52,952 nt of DNA from positions 1-52,952 of the forward strand of contig JAAYNV010000058.1 of assembly GCA_012520645.1 (NCBI GenBank), given 5' to 3'. Positions 27,781 through 36,970 of this stretch are shown here, piece by piece. Numbering within the stretch: position 1 is the first letter of the stretch; each line of letters starts with the position of its first letter. This DNA comes from Clostridiales bacterium (lineage in GTDB: Bacteria > Bacillota > Clostridia > Lachnospirales > Lachnospiraceae). A model generated the notes under the pieces. That model was not told the DNA's origin and did not search any database. It was given only the letters and a program-made list of their open reading frames with translations. Both the position numbers and the translations under genes were made by a program.

Positions 27781-28728
27781 ATGTCTGGAAAACGAAAAGA
27801 ACAGATTGAATTCCGCTACTATGAGGTGCCGGAACATCTCCCCATTTTAGCCCTGATGGGCGACAATTGGAAAATGGAATACGGCAAAGACACACCCGGT
27901 CTGCATTTCCATAACTTTATGGAAATCGGTTATTGTCACTACGGTGCAGGTGCTATGACCGTGGAGAGCGAAGAGATTCGTTTTGAACCGGATACGTTTA
28001 CGATCATTCCAAAAAACGTACCGCATAAAACACTGAGTGAAAAAGGGAACGTGGCCTTCTGGGAGTATCTGTTTATAGATGTGGATTCCTTTTTGAAAGA
28101 GCTTTACCGGGACAATACCGGATATGCCCGGTCACTTTGTAAATGTATGAATGCCAAAACACATCTGATCCGCCCCGGAGAACAGCCTGAGACAGCGGCT
28201 CTTTTAAAAAGTCTGTTTGAAGAGATGTCTGAAAAACGGGAATTTTATAAGGAAAAGTGCAAAGGACTCTTACAGGTGTTTCTTATGGAACTAGCCAGAA
28301 ACAACAAAACCTCCCAAAAGGAAAATGACAAAGCTGTCATAGAAGAACCGGAAGACCGAAACGTGCAGATTACAGCAGCGCTTCATTATATCGAAGAACA
28401 CTATTCCGAAGAGCTTAAAATCAAGAAACTGGCAGAAGTATGTCATATGAGTGAAACACATTTCCGCAGAGTCTTTCATGAGATTATGAACATGACACCA
28501 TCGGAATATGTGAATCTGGTACGCATTGAGGCCGCCTGTGAGCTGATGCAGAGAAGCGACCTGTCCATGACTCAGATTTCGGAGCAGACCGGATTTGGTG
28601 CACCCTCTACCTTCAATCGCAATTTCAAAGAAATGACAGGCATGTCACCTTATCAATGGAAGAAAAATTCTAATAACCGGAATGGCAGAGAAAAATACCG
28701 GGTGTCAGCGCTCAGAGGATGGTATTAA
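27781..28728 (+). CDS. AraC-family transcriptional regulator
   Basis: About 315 aa. An N-terminal cupin-like sensing domain (HFHNFMEIGYCHYGAG, IIPKNVPH) is joined by a charged linker to a C-terminal double helix-turn-helix of about 100 residues (ITAALHYIEEHYSEELKIKKLAEVCHMSETHFRRVF, then GFGAPSTFNRNFKEMTGMSPYQWK). It is probably the sugar-responsive activator of the divergent lacZ gene, with 184 bases between the two starts. The ATG at 27781 is chosen because GGAG lies 11 bases upstream; the earlier ATG at 27718 has no site. Confidence 0.88.
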   Translation: MSGKRKEQIEFRYYEVPEHLPILALMGDNWKMEYGKDTPGLHFHNFMEIGYCHYGAGAMTVESEEIRFEPDTFTIIPKNVPHKTLSEKGNVAFWEYLFIDVDSFLKELYRDNTGYARSLCKCMNAKTHLIRPGEQPETAALLKSLFEEMSEKREFYKEKCKGLLQVFLMELARNNKTSQKENDKAVIEEPEDRNVQITAALHYIEEHYSEELKIKKLAEVCHMSETHFRRVFHEIMNMTPSEYVNLVRIEAACELMQRSDLSMTQISEQTGFGAPSTFNRNFKEMTGMSPYQWKKNSNNRNGREKYRVSALRGWY

Positions 28729-28732
28729 AATA

Positions 28733-28782
28733 AAATAAATGGGACAAAGCCAGGCAACATGCTGCTTTCGTCCCATTTATTT
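28733..28782. terminator. bidirectional terminator between araC-type gene and rsmI
   Basis: AAATAAATGGGAC (28733-28745) pairs perfectly with GTCCCATTTATTT (28770-28782), and AAAGC/GCTTT extends the stem inward past a one-base bulge. A-rich and T-rich ends serve both converging genes. Confidence 0.88.
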
Positions 28783-28783
28783 A

Positions 28784-29620
28784 TTACAACAGCTCCTGAT
28801 AAATTTCCCTTTTGCTGACGCCCCTGTCCTTCGCTACAAGCTTCATTGCCTCTTTTCTGGCGATTCCCTGACTCTCGTAGTGCGCCATATGTTCTGCTAT
28901 ACTGAGCTGCTGCCAGCTTTCCTTCTCCTCTTCCCGCTTTTCGGCAAAACTCTTTCCCCGAATGACCAGTACATATTCCCCCCTCGGCTCATTTTCCGCA
29001 TAATGCTCCAAAGCTCCCCGCAGCGTGGTCGGAAATACGGTTTCAAACTTCTTAGTCAGCTCCCTGCAGATAGAAATCTGTCTGTCCCCCAATACCTCCA
29101 GAAGCTCCTCCAACGTCCTCACCAGATGGTGCGGTGCCTCATATAGAATCATCGTGCGGCTCTCCTGCGCCAGTTCTTCTAAAACCGCCTTCTTCTCCTT
29201 TTTCTCCGAAGGCAGAAAGCCCTCAAAACAAAATCGTCTGGTCGGAAGTCCTGACAGTGTAAGCGCCGTAATACATGCCGCCGGACCCGGCAGAGAAGTC
29301 ACCGTAATACCCGCTTTCTGGCACATTGCTACCAGAACCTCTCCGGGATCGGAAATTGCCGGCGTTCCTGCATCGGTGATAAGCGCCACATTTTTCCCTT
29401 GCTGCATCTGTCCGATCAGATATTCCGCTTTTTCTACCTTATTGTATTCATGATAGCTGGTCATAGGTGTATGAATTTCAAAATGGTTGAGCAGCTTGAT
29501 ACTGTTGCGGGTATCTTCTGCCGCAATCAGGTCCGCTTCTTTCAATGTTTCCAACACACGAAAGGTCATATCATTCAGATTTCCAATCGGTGTCGCACAC
29601 AGATATAATTTTCCGGTCAT
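28784..29620 (-). CDS. rsmI: 16S rRNA (cytidine1402-2'-O)-methyltransferase
   Basis: This is a 278-aa SAM-dependent tetrapyrrole-methylase-fold enzyme that 2'-O-methylates C1402 in the ribosomal P site. It has LYLCATPIGNLNDMTFR at the start, AAEDTRNSIKLL, ALITDAGTPAISDPG, SLPGPAACITALTLSGLP, EGFLPSEKKE and LYEAPHHLVRTLEEL. A C-terminal helical domain ends in VAKDRGVSKREIYQELL. In Bacillus, rsmI lies beside trmN6. Here it is on the same strand but separated from trmN6 by about 7 kb. Confidence 0.95.
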   Translation of the reverse strand: MTGKLYLCATPIGNLNDMTFRVLETLKEADLIAAEDTRNSIKLLNHFEIHTPMTSYHEYNKVEKAEYLIGQMQQGKNVALITDAGTPAISDPGEVLVAMCQKAGITVTSLPGPAACITALTLSGLPTRRFCFEGFLPSEKKEKKAVLEELAQESRTMILYEAPHHLVRTLEELLEVLGDRQISICRELTKKFETVFPTTLRGALEHYAENEPRGEYVLVIRGKSFAEKREEEKESWQQLSIAEHMAHYESQGIARKEAMKLVAKDRGVSKREIYQELL

Positions 29621-29846
29621 GTTTCTTCCCCCTGTCTGCCATTTTGCACAGTTTTAAGTCTTCCGACTTTATATCATCCTGCTTTCTGTTACTTTTTCTG
29701 ACTGTTATCCGGCGCAAAACAGCCTTTGGTTGCTCTGTCCCTATGAAAAACGCTTATAATCTATTGCAAATCGCCGAAATATCTTTTAAACTGAATCAAC
29801 TCTATCATCACATCAGCATCCACACATCTTATGAAAGGAAATCCCT

Positions 29847-30476
29847 ATGAAAAAGAAATCATACCACCATGGACATCTGCGCAACGCCATGATTGAATCC
29901 GGCATACGCCTGTTAACCAAAGAAGGTATGTCCGGCTTTTCGCTGCGTAAGGTTGCGGCCAGCTGTCATGTCAGCAGTTCTGCTCCCTACTCTCACTTTG
30001 AAAACAAAGAAGCTCTGCTTACATCTATGGAATCTCATATCAATGCAAAGCTCCTCTGGCGTCTCTATCCCGTTCTCCGCCTTTCCAACGAAAAAAACTC
30101 CAAAGAATTTATTTTCAGTCTTTCCACAACATATATAACTTTCTTTTGGGACAATCCCCACTATTTTATGTTCCTGTTCCGGGATAGCCCGGTCGCTCTG
30201 TCACTCTCTCTTCCGCAGGCTCTTACCCAACCGCATTCACCCTTTTTCTTTCTATACCGCTCCTGCTGCCGTATCCTAAAAGAAAATCAATGCCCGGAAG
30301 AACTATGGGAAAACCGAATCCTTTCGTTTCTGTCCACGGTACACGGACTACTCTTCTTTATGAGTACTCCCGGCTTCTGTCATGATCAAAACTGGATCAC
30401 CCAGCTATCTTTTTTGCTGGCTCCCGCTGTGGAAGGTCTCTTTAAATCTCCTAATCCTCATCCTCAAAATCCTTGA
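29847..30476 (+). CDS. TetR/AcrR-family transcriptional regulator
   Basis: This is a 209-aa protein with an N-terminal TetR helix-turn-helix (HHGHLRNAMIESGIRLLTKEGMSGFSLRKVAASCHVSSSAPYSHFENKEALL, about 7-58). A hydrophobic ligand-binding helical domain follows that is unusually rich in Phe and Leu. The HHG(H/N)L start with the SAPYSHF recognition helix resembles the group that includes WHG-domain regulators. AGGA lies 7 bases before the ATG. Its 3' end overlaps the convergent hscC by 26 bases. The target genes are unknown. Confidence 0.84.
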   Translation: MKKKSYHHGHLRNAMIESGIRLLTKEGMSGFSLRKVAASCHVSSSAPYSHFENKEALLTSMESHINAKLLWRLYPVLRLSNEKNSKEFIFSLSTTYITFFWDNPHYFMFLFRDSPVALSLSLPQALTQPHSPFFFLYRSCCRILKENQCPEELWENRILSFLSTVHGLLFFMSTPGFCHDQNWITQLSFLLAPAVEGLFKSPNPHPQNP

Positions 30477-32139
30477 GCTGTTCCCGCAGTTTTCGTCTGG
30501 CGTCTTCAATTGCTCCTGCATCCCTGCTGTTTAACGCTTCTTCAAATGCGCGCAACCACATATCCAGAATGACTCTGTCGTTCCCGGTGCTCTCCTCATA
30601 CAGTCTTTCACCGCGTAAGAGCAGAAGTCTATTCTCTTCCTGGTCTCTCGGATGAATCTTCAGATAGGACAGATCCTTCATTCTCTGTTCAATTTCCTCA
30701 CAGGTCATATCGTTTTCTTTGCCCTTGATAATCTCCTTGCGTGTCTCTCCGGTCGAAAGTACCTTGACCTCCACCTCAAGCAGGGAATTGATATCATATG
30801 TATAGGTTACATCCACTGCCTCTTCTCCTGCTTTGTTCTTCGGCACACGGATATCCAAGCTGCCAAGCAGCAGATTATTTTGTGCAAAACGGCTCTCTCC
30901 CTGCAATACATTGATCCGTATCGTCTCCTGATTGTCCCGCAAAGTATAGAACCTCTCAGTGCGGCTCGCCGGAATAACCGTATTCCGTTCAATGATCGGA
31001 CAAAAATGACCGGATTCAAACAGTCCGTTTCCGCGTTCCACCGACACTTCCGTGCCGAGGGTAAATGAGCATACATCTGTCAGTATGACTTCCTTTACCT
31101 CCTCCCGGCGTTCCTTCATTGCCGCCTGTATAGCCGCACCAAGGGCTACCGCCTCATCCGGATCGATCGTCGTATCCGGGAACTTACGGAACAGCTTCAC
31201 AATAAAGTTGCGCACAACCGGCAGCTTTGTCGCCCCGCCAACCAGTACGACTACATCAATATCCGACAGCTTGATATGGGCATCTGCCAGACTCCGCTGA
31301 ATTGGCTTGCGGATCTTCTCTAAAAGCGGCTCACAGAGTTCCTCGTAGTCCGCCAGTGAAAGAGACAGCTTCTTTTCCTCCCCGGACATAAATTTCATCT
31401 CGACCGTATCTTCATCCGAAAACCGCAGTTTCGCGCTTTCCGCCTCCTTGCGCAGTCTGCCAAGCTCTTTTTCACTCAGGCGGTCCATATCCATCTTGTT
31501 TTGATCCAGAAACTCCTGCATTAAAAGCGTGGTAAAATCCTCACCACCCAGATAGTTATCCCCAGCTACCGCACGCACCTCCAGAATATTCTGAAACAGT
31601 TCCAGAATGGATACGTCAAAAGTTCCGCCGCCCAGATCGAATACGAGAAATCTTGTATTTTTGGTCTTTTCATATAATCCATAGGAAATGGCGGCTGCGG
31701 TAGGTTCACTGATAATACGCTCCACCTTAAGCCCTGCCATCTCTCCGGCACGCTTGGTCGCCTTACGTCTTTTATCATCAAAATAAGCCGGTACACTAAT
31801 GACTGCTTCTGTCACCTCTTCCCCCAGATAACTCTCGGCATCCTCCTTGAGCGCACGCAGAACAAATGACGAAAGATCCTCTGCCGTAAACTCCCGTCCG
31901 CCCAGATTATATTTCTTTCCACCTCCCATGGAACGCTTAAACACCTGTGCCATGCGGGTAGGATGAAGCAGACCGTACTCTCTTGCAGTCTCTCCGACCA
32001 GAATCTGATTCTCCTCATCCACACTGACAATCGACGGTGTCAAATGCCTACCCAGACGGTTCGGAATAATTTTGGCTCCATCTTCCGCATAATATGCCGC
32101 CAGAGAGTTCGTCGTTCCCAAGTCGATTCCTATTATCAT
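30451..32139 (-). CDS. hscC: HscC-type Hsp70 chaperone
   Basis: This is a 562-aa Hsp70 with a complete actin-like ATPase domain (1 to about 360): IGIDLGTTNS, VISVPAYF, EPTAAAISYG, FDLGGGTFDVSILE and VVLVGGATKLP. A beta-sandwich substrate domain follows, then a shortened helical lid. It is smaller than DnaK (about 610-640 aa) and fits the HscC group. The partner J-like/TPR gene lies 20 bases upstream, as HscC genes often sit beside specialised J-proteins. No grpE or dnaJ is nearby. Its client is unknown. The ribosome site is a poor AAAGG 12 bases from the ATG, so translation may depend on the upstream gene. Confidence 0.88.
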   Translation of the reverse strand: MIIGIDLGTTNSLAAYYAEDGAKIIPNRLGRHLTPSIVSVDEENQILVGETAREYGLLHPTRMAQVFKRSMGGGKKYNLGGREFTAEDLSSFVLRALKEDAESYLGEEVTEAVISVPAYFDDKRRKATKRAGEMAGLKVERIISEPTAAAISYGLYEKTKNTRFLVFDLGGGTFDVSILELFQNILEVRAVAGDNYLGGEDFTTLLMQEFLDQNKMDMDRLSEKELGRLRKEAESAKLRFSDEDTVEMKFMSGEEKKLSLSLADYEELCEPLLEKIRKPIQRSLADAHIKLSDIDVVVLVGGATKLPVVRNFIVKLFRKFPDTTIDPDEAVALGAAIQAAMKERREEVKEVILTDVCSFTLGTEVSVERGNGLFESGHFCPIIERNTVIPASRTERFYTLRDNQETIRINVLQGESRFAQNNLLLGSLDIRVPKNKAGEEAVDVTYTYDINSLLEVEVKVLSTGETRKEIIKGKENDMTCEEIEQRMKDLSYLKIHPRDQEENRLLLLRGERLYEESTGNDRVILDMWLRAFEEALNSRDAGAIEDARRKLREQLKDFEDED

Positions 32140-32159
32140 TGTACTACCATACCTTTCTT

Positions 32160-35100
32160 TTACTCACCGTATACTTTTCTCCAAAAAGAGAGACCACCTT
32201 TTTTCCTTTTTGGCTTTTTGTTTCCCGTTTTACTGGTCTTCTCCAGCTTTTTGATTCGATATATGCAATACCGCAAAGAAGGATCAACCGCCAGAGCCTT
32301 TTTATAATGTTCGATTGCCGCTTCCAGCTCTCCCTTCTCCTCACAGATCATACCCTGAAGCTGCAATACCTCGGAGCAGACCCGCTTCGAACACTTACGG
32401 CAAAGCCCTTTTCTGTGCATTTGGTCCAGATATTTCTCAGCCTCCTCTATCTCTCCTCTGCCCAGCAGACACTGTGCCAGATCAAAAATATTTTCCACAT
32501 TCTCCTGGGCATCATCCAGATACTGGGCTACCGCATCCTTTTCCAAATTATAGCTGTATGCCTTCCTAAGCTCCTGCTGGAACAGTGCTGCATAGGTCTC
32601 TGCTTTCTTCGTATCGCCTGACAGTTTATAGCACTGGATTACCTGCAGCAGAACACTCCGTTCCTCCCAAAGCCGCTCTTCCTTTTTTGCCTTTTTGTAA
32701 GCTTTTAAAACTGCATCCAATGCCTTTTGCGGATCATCTGCCTCATATAAATACAAGTGGGACAGTTCCTCCCAGGCATCTATATTGTCGTACTCTTCTG
32801 CCAATTTTTCTCCACGCTTTACATAAGAAGCGCTTCGTTCGGTATGTATCAGCTCATCCATCAAAAGAAGATCGCTCTCATACTCCTGCTTTTCTATCTG
32901 CCCCTTCTTCCACTGTTCCTCAATCACTGCCTTGGCCTTTTCAAATTGTCCGTTCGCACGGTACATCCAGTACAATCTTTGATAAAAGGAAGCTCCGCCT
33001 CCAAACATCTGGATCCCTTTCCGGTACCAGCCTGCAGCATCCTCTATTTTTCCCGCCCTGCGCAGACAGTCACCGGAATTCAGATAAGGACCGGTAAAAC
33101 GATCATCCGGATCCATAAAGTCAATCGCTTTCTGAAAGCAGTCCATTGCCTCCTCATCGCGGTGCAGATAATAAAGTGCCTTTCCTTTCAGATTAAAGCC
33201 ATAAGGACTCTCAGGATCCGCTTCCAGCGAAGCGTCAAAGTCCGCAAGCGCCTCCTCAAACAGATTCATCTCCAGCAGCAAAAGCCCGCGTTCCCTTAGA
33301 TAATAACCGTCATTCGGCGTAATTTCAAGCTGTCTGTCGGAATATGGTCTTGCCAGTTCACCATAATACTTATTTCCGCTGTCCACAAGTATATTACGGT
33401 AAAGACCGGCAATGGAACCATTGGCTTCATCATTTTCTTGATTGACCTCCAACACCTTTTTAAAATAGGTAATAGATTCCTTCCGCTTTCCGGCAGAACG
33501 GTAACAGCGTGCCATATTGACATACAGATCCTCATCCGGTCCCGCCTTTTTTTCGTATATATGATATTCCTTTAATGCCTCTTCCTCTATGTTGTCATCA
33601 AACAGAGCATTTGCAAGCAGATAGTGGTAATACGGTCTGTCATCCTGCTTGATCGCCTTACGGAAATACCGTATTGCATGCTTGAAATCCCGGCGGTCCC
33701 TGGACAATAATCCAAGCTCCTGATACAGCTTGCCCATTGTTTCAGTCTCCACCGGCTCTTTCTCATATTTGGCCCTTAACATTTCAGACAGTCTGGTCAG
33801 CTCTTCGTTTTCAAATTTGCTGTAATCACCCTGTCCCCGCCTCTCCTGTCTTTCCTTCCATTCCTTCAGACGCATGCAGCGCAGATTCAGGACATCCAGC
33901 ATAGGACTGGCAACCTCTGCCTCCTTTGCCTGTGCAAAAATATTATCTGCATCACCATACTGACCGAAAATACAGAATACCTCCGCCGCCTTTTCATAGA
34001 TTCCCGGAAAACCCGGATAGATATTCTTTGCACGGTAAAAGTTATCGATAACCTGCTGTGCCTCATGCAGCTCAAAACATGCCTTCTGCTTCTGGACAAA
34101 AGCCGGAAACCATCCTTCATTCTTTTCAATGATCTCATCCGCCAGACGCACAGCATCCTCATATTGCTCCAACGTGATCATGATATCCAGAACCTTCTGT
34201 TTTAAGTTCAAATCCTCCTGATCGAGAGCCGCAGCCGCTTCATAAGCATCTTTTGCCTTCTGATAAGCACCCTCCTGTCCCTTTTTTCCTAACTGGAACC
34301 AGCCCTCACCTTCAAACAGATGCGAACGAATCTCTCTTTCTAGCCGTTTTTCTTCCGTCAGGTTCTCTCTCCACAGATAACTCTCGGCAATACTATCCTC
34401 AAAACGTTCCACCTGAAAATAGAGACTGCACAAAAACTCATGAAGCCGCTCCATCCGTGCTGCGTATTCCGGATACTTCTCCAGAAAATCAATTCCGTCC
34501 TGTGCCCGGTTCCTGCGGCTGAAACAACCGATCAGACAGGAAGCATCCTCATCCGCAAGCAGACCTCCCTCTGCCTTTCCTGCATTCTGCTCAATAAAGC
34601 GGTTGTCCATCTCCTCCAAAAGCTTCTCCAGAGTTTCATCCTCACCATCCCGCAGGGCTTTTAAGCAATGTCTGATTGCCTGCTCCAGATTCCCCTTTTC
34701 CTCTTCATATAAGGTAAGGTATTTCTCCACCAGATAATAACCCTCTTCACTATAAGGCTTTAACAGCTCTGCCGCCTCATCATGCTGTCCGCATTTGTAC
34801 AACAGCTCTGCACCCAGTACCTGAATACGCAGACTGTCCTTATGTTCTGCCACGAGCGGTCGAATCAGATCCAGAGCCTTTCCTTCCTTTCCGCACAGCA
34901 GCTCCGTACGTGCCATTTCCAGACGAAACAGCGGGTGATCAATCTCAAGCCCAGCCATAGCTTGCACGGTCTGGCTGGCAGCCGCTCCATCTTCCTTCAT
35001 CGTCTGATCCGCAAGTTCGTTATAATAGCGCAGAAACTCGTCGTAGTCTGCATCATCCGCTCCTTCAAATTCCTCATAAGAAAAATCCATATTTCCTTCG

Positions 35101-35624
35101 GTGTCATGGACTCTGCGAATGAGAAAATTGACAAATTCCACCGGTAGATGTTCCCGGAATGCTTCCGCTTCTTCTTCGATACGGAATGTTTCATTTAAAA
35201 GCTGATAAATGCGGCTTGGAAGCTGAAAATGCTCTGCCAGAAAGGAAAACAGTCTCCATTTCACTTCCTCACCGTATTCCAGATCCATACAGATATCCTC
35301 GTGAACCAGCCGCTTCCATTCCTCTTCCTTCAGACGTCTGGACAGGGAAAAATAAACTTCCTTTACCTGTTTCATCCACTGCCCTGCCGGTGTATCGTCC
35401 TCCGGCTCTTCTACTGCTTCCTCCTCCGGTTTTTCCGCATATTCCATTGCCCGCTCATATGCCTCCCGCAGACGCTTAAAACCCTCCGGATCATCCTCCG
35501 GGTTCGTCTGCATCAAAAGGGTACGGTATGCGGTACGGATGGCATTCTCATCCTTTGTCTTTTCGATTCCCAGTATTGTAAAAATCATTCTTTCGTCCAT
35601 TTTTATATCCATTCTCCCTTTCAT
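32160..35624 (-). CDS. large TPR protein with degenerate N-terminal J domain
   Basis: This is an 1154-aa cytoplasmic protein. Residues about 13-65 form a J-like domain (IFTILGIEKTKDENAIRTAY, then GFKRLREAYERAMEYA), but the HPD motif that triggers Hsp70 ATPase reads NPE (TNPEDDPEG). The remaining thousand residues are alpha-helical and include many tetratricopeptide repeats, for example PYHYLLANALFDDNIEEEAL and PYGFNLKGKALYYLHRDEEA. The last part has a Cys-containing stretch (CRKCSKRVC) and a basic C-terminus. Its ATG overlaps the upstream stop (ATGA); internal ATGs at residues 5 and 9 are alternatives. It probably recruits clients to the Hsp70 encoded next. Confidence 0.82.
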   Translation of the reverse strand: MKGRMDIKMDERMIFTILGIEKTKDENAIRTAYRTLLMQTNPEDDPEGFKRLREAYERAMEYAEKPEEEAVEEPEDDTPAGQWMKQVKEVYFSLSRRLKEEEWKRLVHEDICMDLEYGEEVKWRLFSFLAEHFQLPSRIYQLLNETFRIEEEAEAFREHLPVEFVNFLIRRVHDTEGNMDFSYEEFEGADDADYDEFLRYYNELADQTMKEDGAAASQTVQAMAGLEIDHPLFRLEMARTELLCGKEGKALDLIRPLVAEHKDSLRIQVLGAELLYKCGQHDEAAELLKPYSEEGYYLVEKYLTLYEEEKGNLEQAIRHCLKALRDGEDETLEKLLEEMDNRFIEQNAGKAEGGLLADEDASCLIGCFSRRNRAQDGIDFLEKYPEYAARMERLHEFLCSLYFQVERFEDSIAESYLWRENLTEEKRLEREIRSHLFEGEGWFQLGKKGQEGAYQKAKDAYEAAAALDQEDLNLKQKVLDIMITLEQYEDAVRLADEIIEKNEGWFPAFVQKQKACFELHEAQQVIDNFYRAKNIYPGFPGIYEKAAEVFCIFGQYGDADNIFAQAKEAEVASPMLDVLNLRCMRLKEWKERQERRGQGDYSKFENEELTRLSEMLRAKYEKEPVETETMGKLYQELGLLSRDRRDFKHAIRYFRKAIKQDDRPYYHYLLANALFDDNIEEEALKEYHIYEKKAGPDEDLYVNMARCYRSAGKRKESITYFKKVLEVNQENDEANGSIAGLYRNILVDSGNKYYGELARPYSDRQLEITPNDGYYLRERGLLLLEMNLFEEALADFDASLEADPESPYGFNLKGKALYYLHRDEEAMDCFQKAIDFMDPDDRFTGPYLNSGDCLRRAGKIEDAAGWYRKGIQMFGGGASFYQRLYWMYRANGQFEKAKAVIEEQWKKGQIEKQEYESDLLLMDELIHTERSASYVKRGEKLAEEYDNIDAWEELSHLYLYEADDPQKALDAVLKAYKKAKKEERLWEERSVLLQVIQCYKLSGDTKKAETYAALFQQELRKAYSYNLEKDAVAQYLDDAQENVENIFDLAQCLLGRGEIEEAEKYLDQMHRKGLCRKCSKRVCSEVLQLQGMICEEKGELEAAIEHYKKALAVDPSLRYCIYRIKKLEKTSKTGNKKPKRKKGGLSFWRKVYGE

Positions 35625-36952
35625 CCATTACCGGAAACATTTGTTTGTGCCTCTTCTTTTGTTTCCTGTTTTGCTGCTTCCTTCTCTTCCTCCCAAAGCC
35701 TTACCTCTTCTGCCGCTTCCTCCTCTGTCAAGAGAGTCTCCCTCTTATAATTCACTGCCGCATTCCAGAGAATCCACTCTTCATAGCCGGCATCATATGC
35801 CCCATGAATCTGCTCTCTGATCTCATCGGTTCCATAGGAAATATGCCCCTTCACCCATTTTGCGGTAAATGCCTGAAGCCATACCCGCACACCTGCGCGG
35901 TTTTTTTCCGGTATCCTGTCAAGCTCCTCCTTTGACTGATTCATCGCCGCCAATATCGTCTCATAGGGCTGTGCATCCGGTACTGCCAGACCAAAGTTGC
36001 CCGGTCCGTAATGTGAGGGATAAACCATCGGACAGATATAATCCAGATGTCTTGCCATATCACGGTAACGCTGACCCACCAGATCCTGATCGATCCGGTT
36101 CTGAATGATCGTACCGTACACATCCGCCGATACCTTTACCCCAAGCGGAGATAAAGCATCATAGGCATATTCGGTAAACTCTGTAATCACAGCTGTCCGG
36201 CTCTTATTCTCCGCCTCCGGACCAAAATCCAGCTGATCGGCCTTTAAATCCGTCGAAAACCGGATATAGTCAAACTGTATTTCATCAAAACCATCCTCTG
36301 CCGCCTGTGCCGAAATCTCCACCAGATAATCCCACACCTCTTTCCGGTACGGATTCACCCAGGCAAGACCATTTTTATCCCGAAACATCTCCCCGGTCTT
36401 TTTCTTCACACAAAGCACGGGTTTCTTTTCCGCCAGATACGGATCTTTGAATGCAACCACTCTCGCAATCAGATAAATATTCTTTTCCTTGCATTTCTGA
36501 ACGAGTCCATCAATATCCCCGATCAGATTTGTCGAAGCGCCGATTTCCTGCACCTGTTTGCTGTCCATATGATAAGTGACCCTGCCATCATCATTTTTTA
36601 CATCAATGACGAGGGTATTTAACTCCGTCTCATCCACCAGCCCGATCAGCTCATCCATCCTTTCGTGTCCTGCAATCGCTCCGCTCACATAAATGCCTTT
36701 TACTTTAACCGGCTCCGCTGTATTTTCCGAAACACCCGCATCATTACCAGAAACCATTCCATTGGCTGAAACTGTTCCGTTCCCTGAAACTGTTCCGTTC
36801 CCCGAAATCTCCGTATTCTCATTCTCCATCGTGAAAACGGCTTCTTTCTTTCCGCAGCCACACAGGATCATAAACAAAACAGTCCCCACCAGTCCCGCTG
36901 TACAGACCCTTCTTTTCTTTCTAAAAAACTGCTTCCTATCCATTTCTACCAC
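35621..36952 (-). CDS. lipoprotein with putative glycoside hydrolase (DUF4015-type) domain
   Basis: About 443 aa. The signal peptide ends in an LCGC lipobox (Cys33), so the protein is anchored to the outer membrane face of the cell. A linker with repeated SGNGTVS units (about 45-75) leads to a TIM-barrel-like domain (about 83-400) with VKGIYVSGAIAG, LVIDVKNDDGRVTY, FDEIQFDYIRFST, VSADVYG and ICPMVYPSHYG. These are the marks of the DUF4015 putative glycosyl hydrolases. The substrate is unknown. The tail is Glu-rich and ends in SGNG. The start is the GTG at 36952 (GAGG 4 bases away) or the ATG at 36943. Confidence 0.82.
   Translation of the reverse strand: MVEMDRKQFFRKKRRVCTAGLVGTVLFMILCGCGKKEAVFTMENENTEISGNGTVSGNGTVSANGMVSGNDAGVSENTAEPVKVKGIYVSGAIAGHERMDELIGLVDETELNTLVIDVKNDDGRVTYHMDSKQVQEIGASTNLIGDIDGLVQKCKEKNIYLIARVVAFKDPYLAEKKPVLCVKKKTGEMFRDKNGLAWVNPYRKEVWDYLVEISAQAAEDGFDEIQFDYIRFSTDLKADQLDFGPEAENKSRTAVITEFTEYAYDALSPLGVKVSADVYGTIIQNRIDQDLVGQRYRDMARHLDYICPMVYPSHYGPGNFGLAVPDAQPYETILAAMNQSKEELDRIPEKNRAGVRVWLQAFTAKWVKGHISYGTDEIREQIHGAYDAGYEEWILWNAAVNYKRETLLTEEEAAEEVRLWEEEKEAAKQETKEEAQTNVSGNG
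36748..36819 (-). repeat. 18-bp tandem repeats encoding the SGNGTV linker
   Basis: Two perfect 18-bp copies (36766-36783 and 36784-36801) are flanked by degenerate copies at 36748-36765 and 36802-36819. They encode GNGTVS units just after the lipobox of the lipoprotein. Confidence 0.8.
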
Positions 36953-36970
36953 ACAACCTCATCATTCCCG

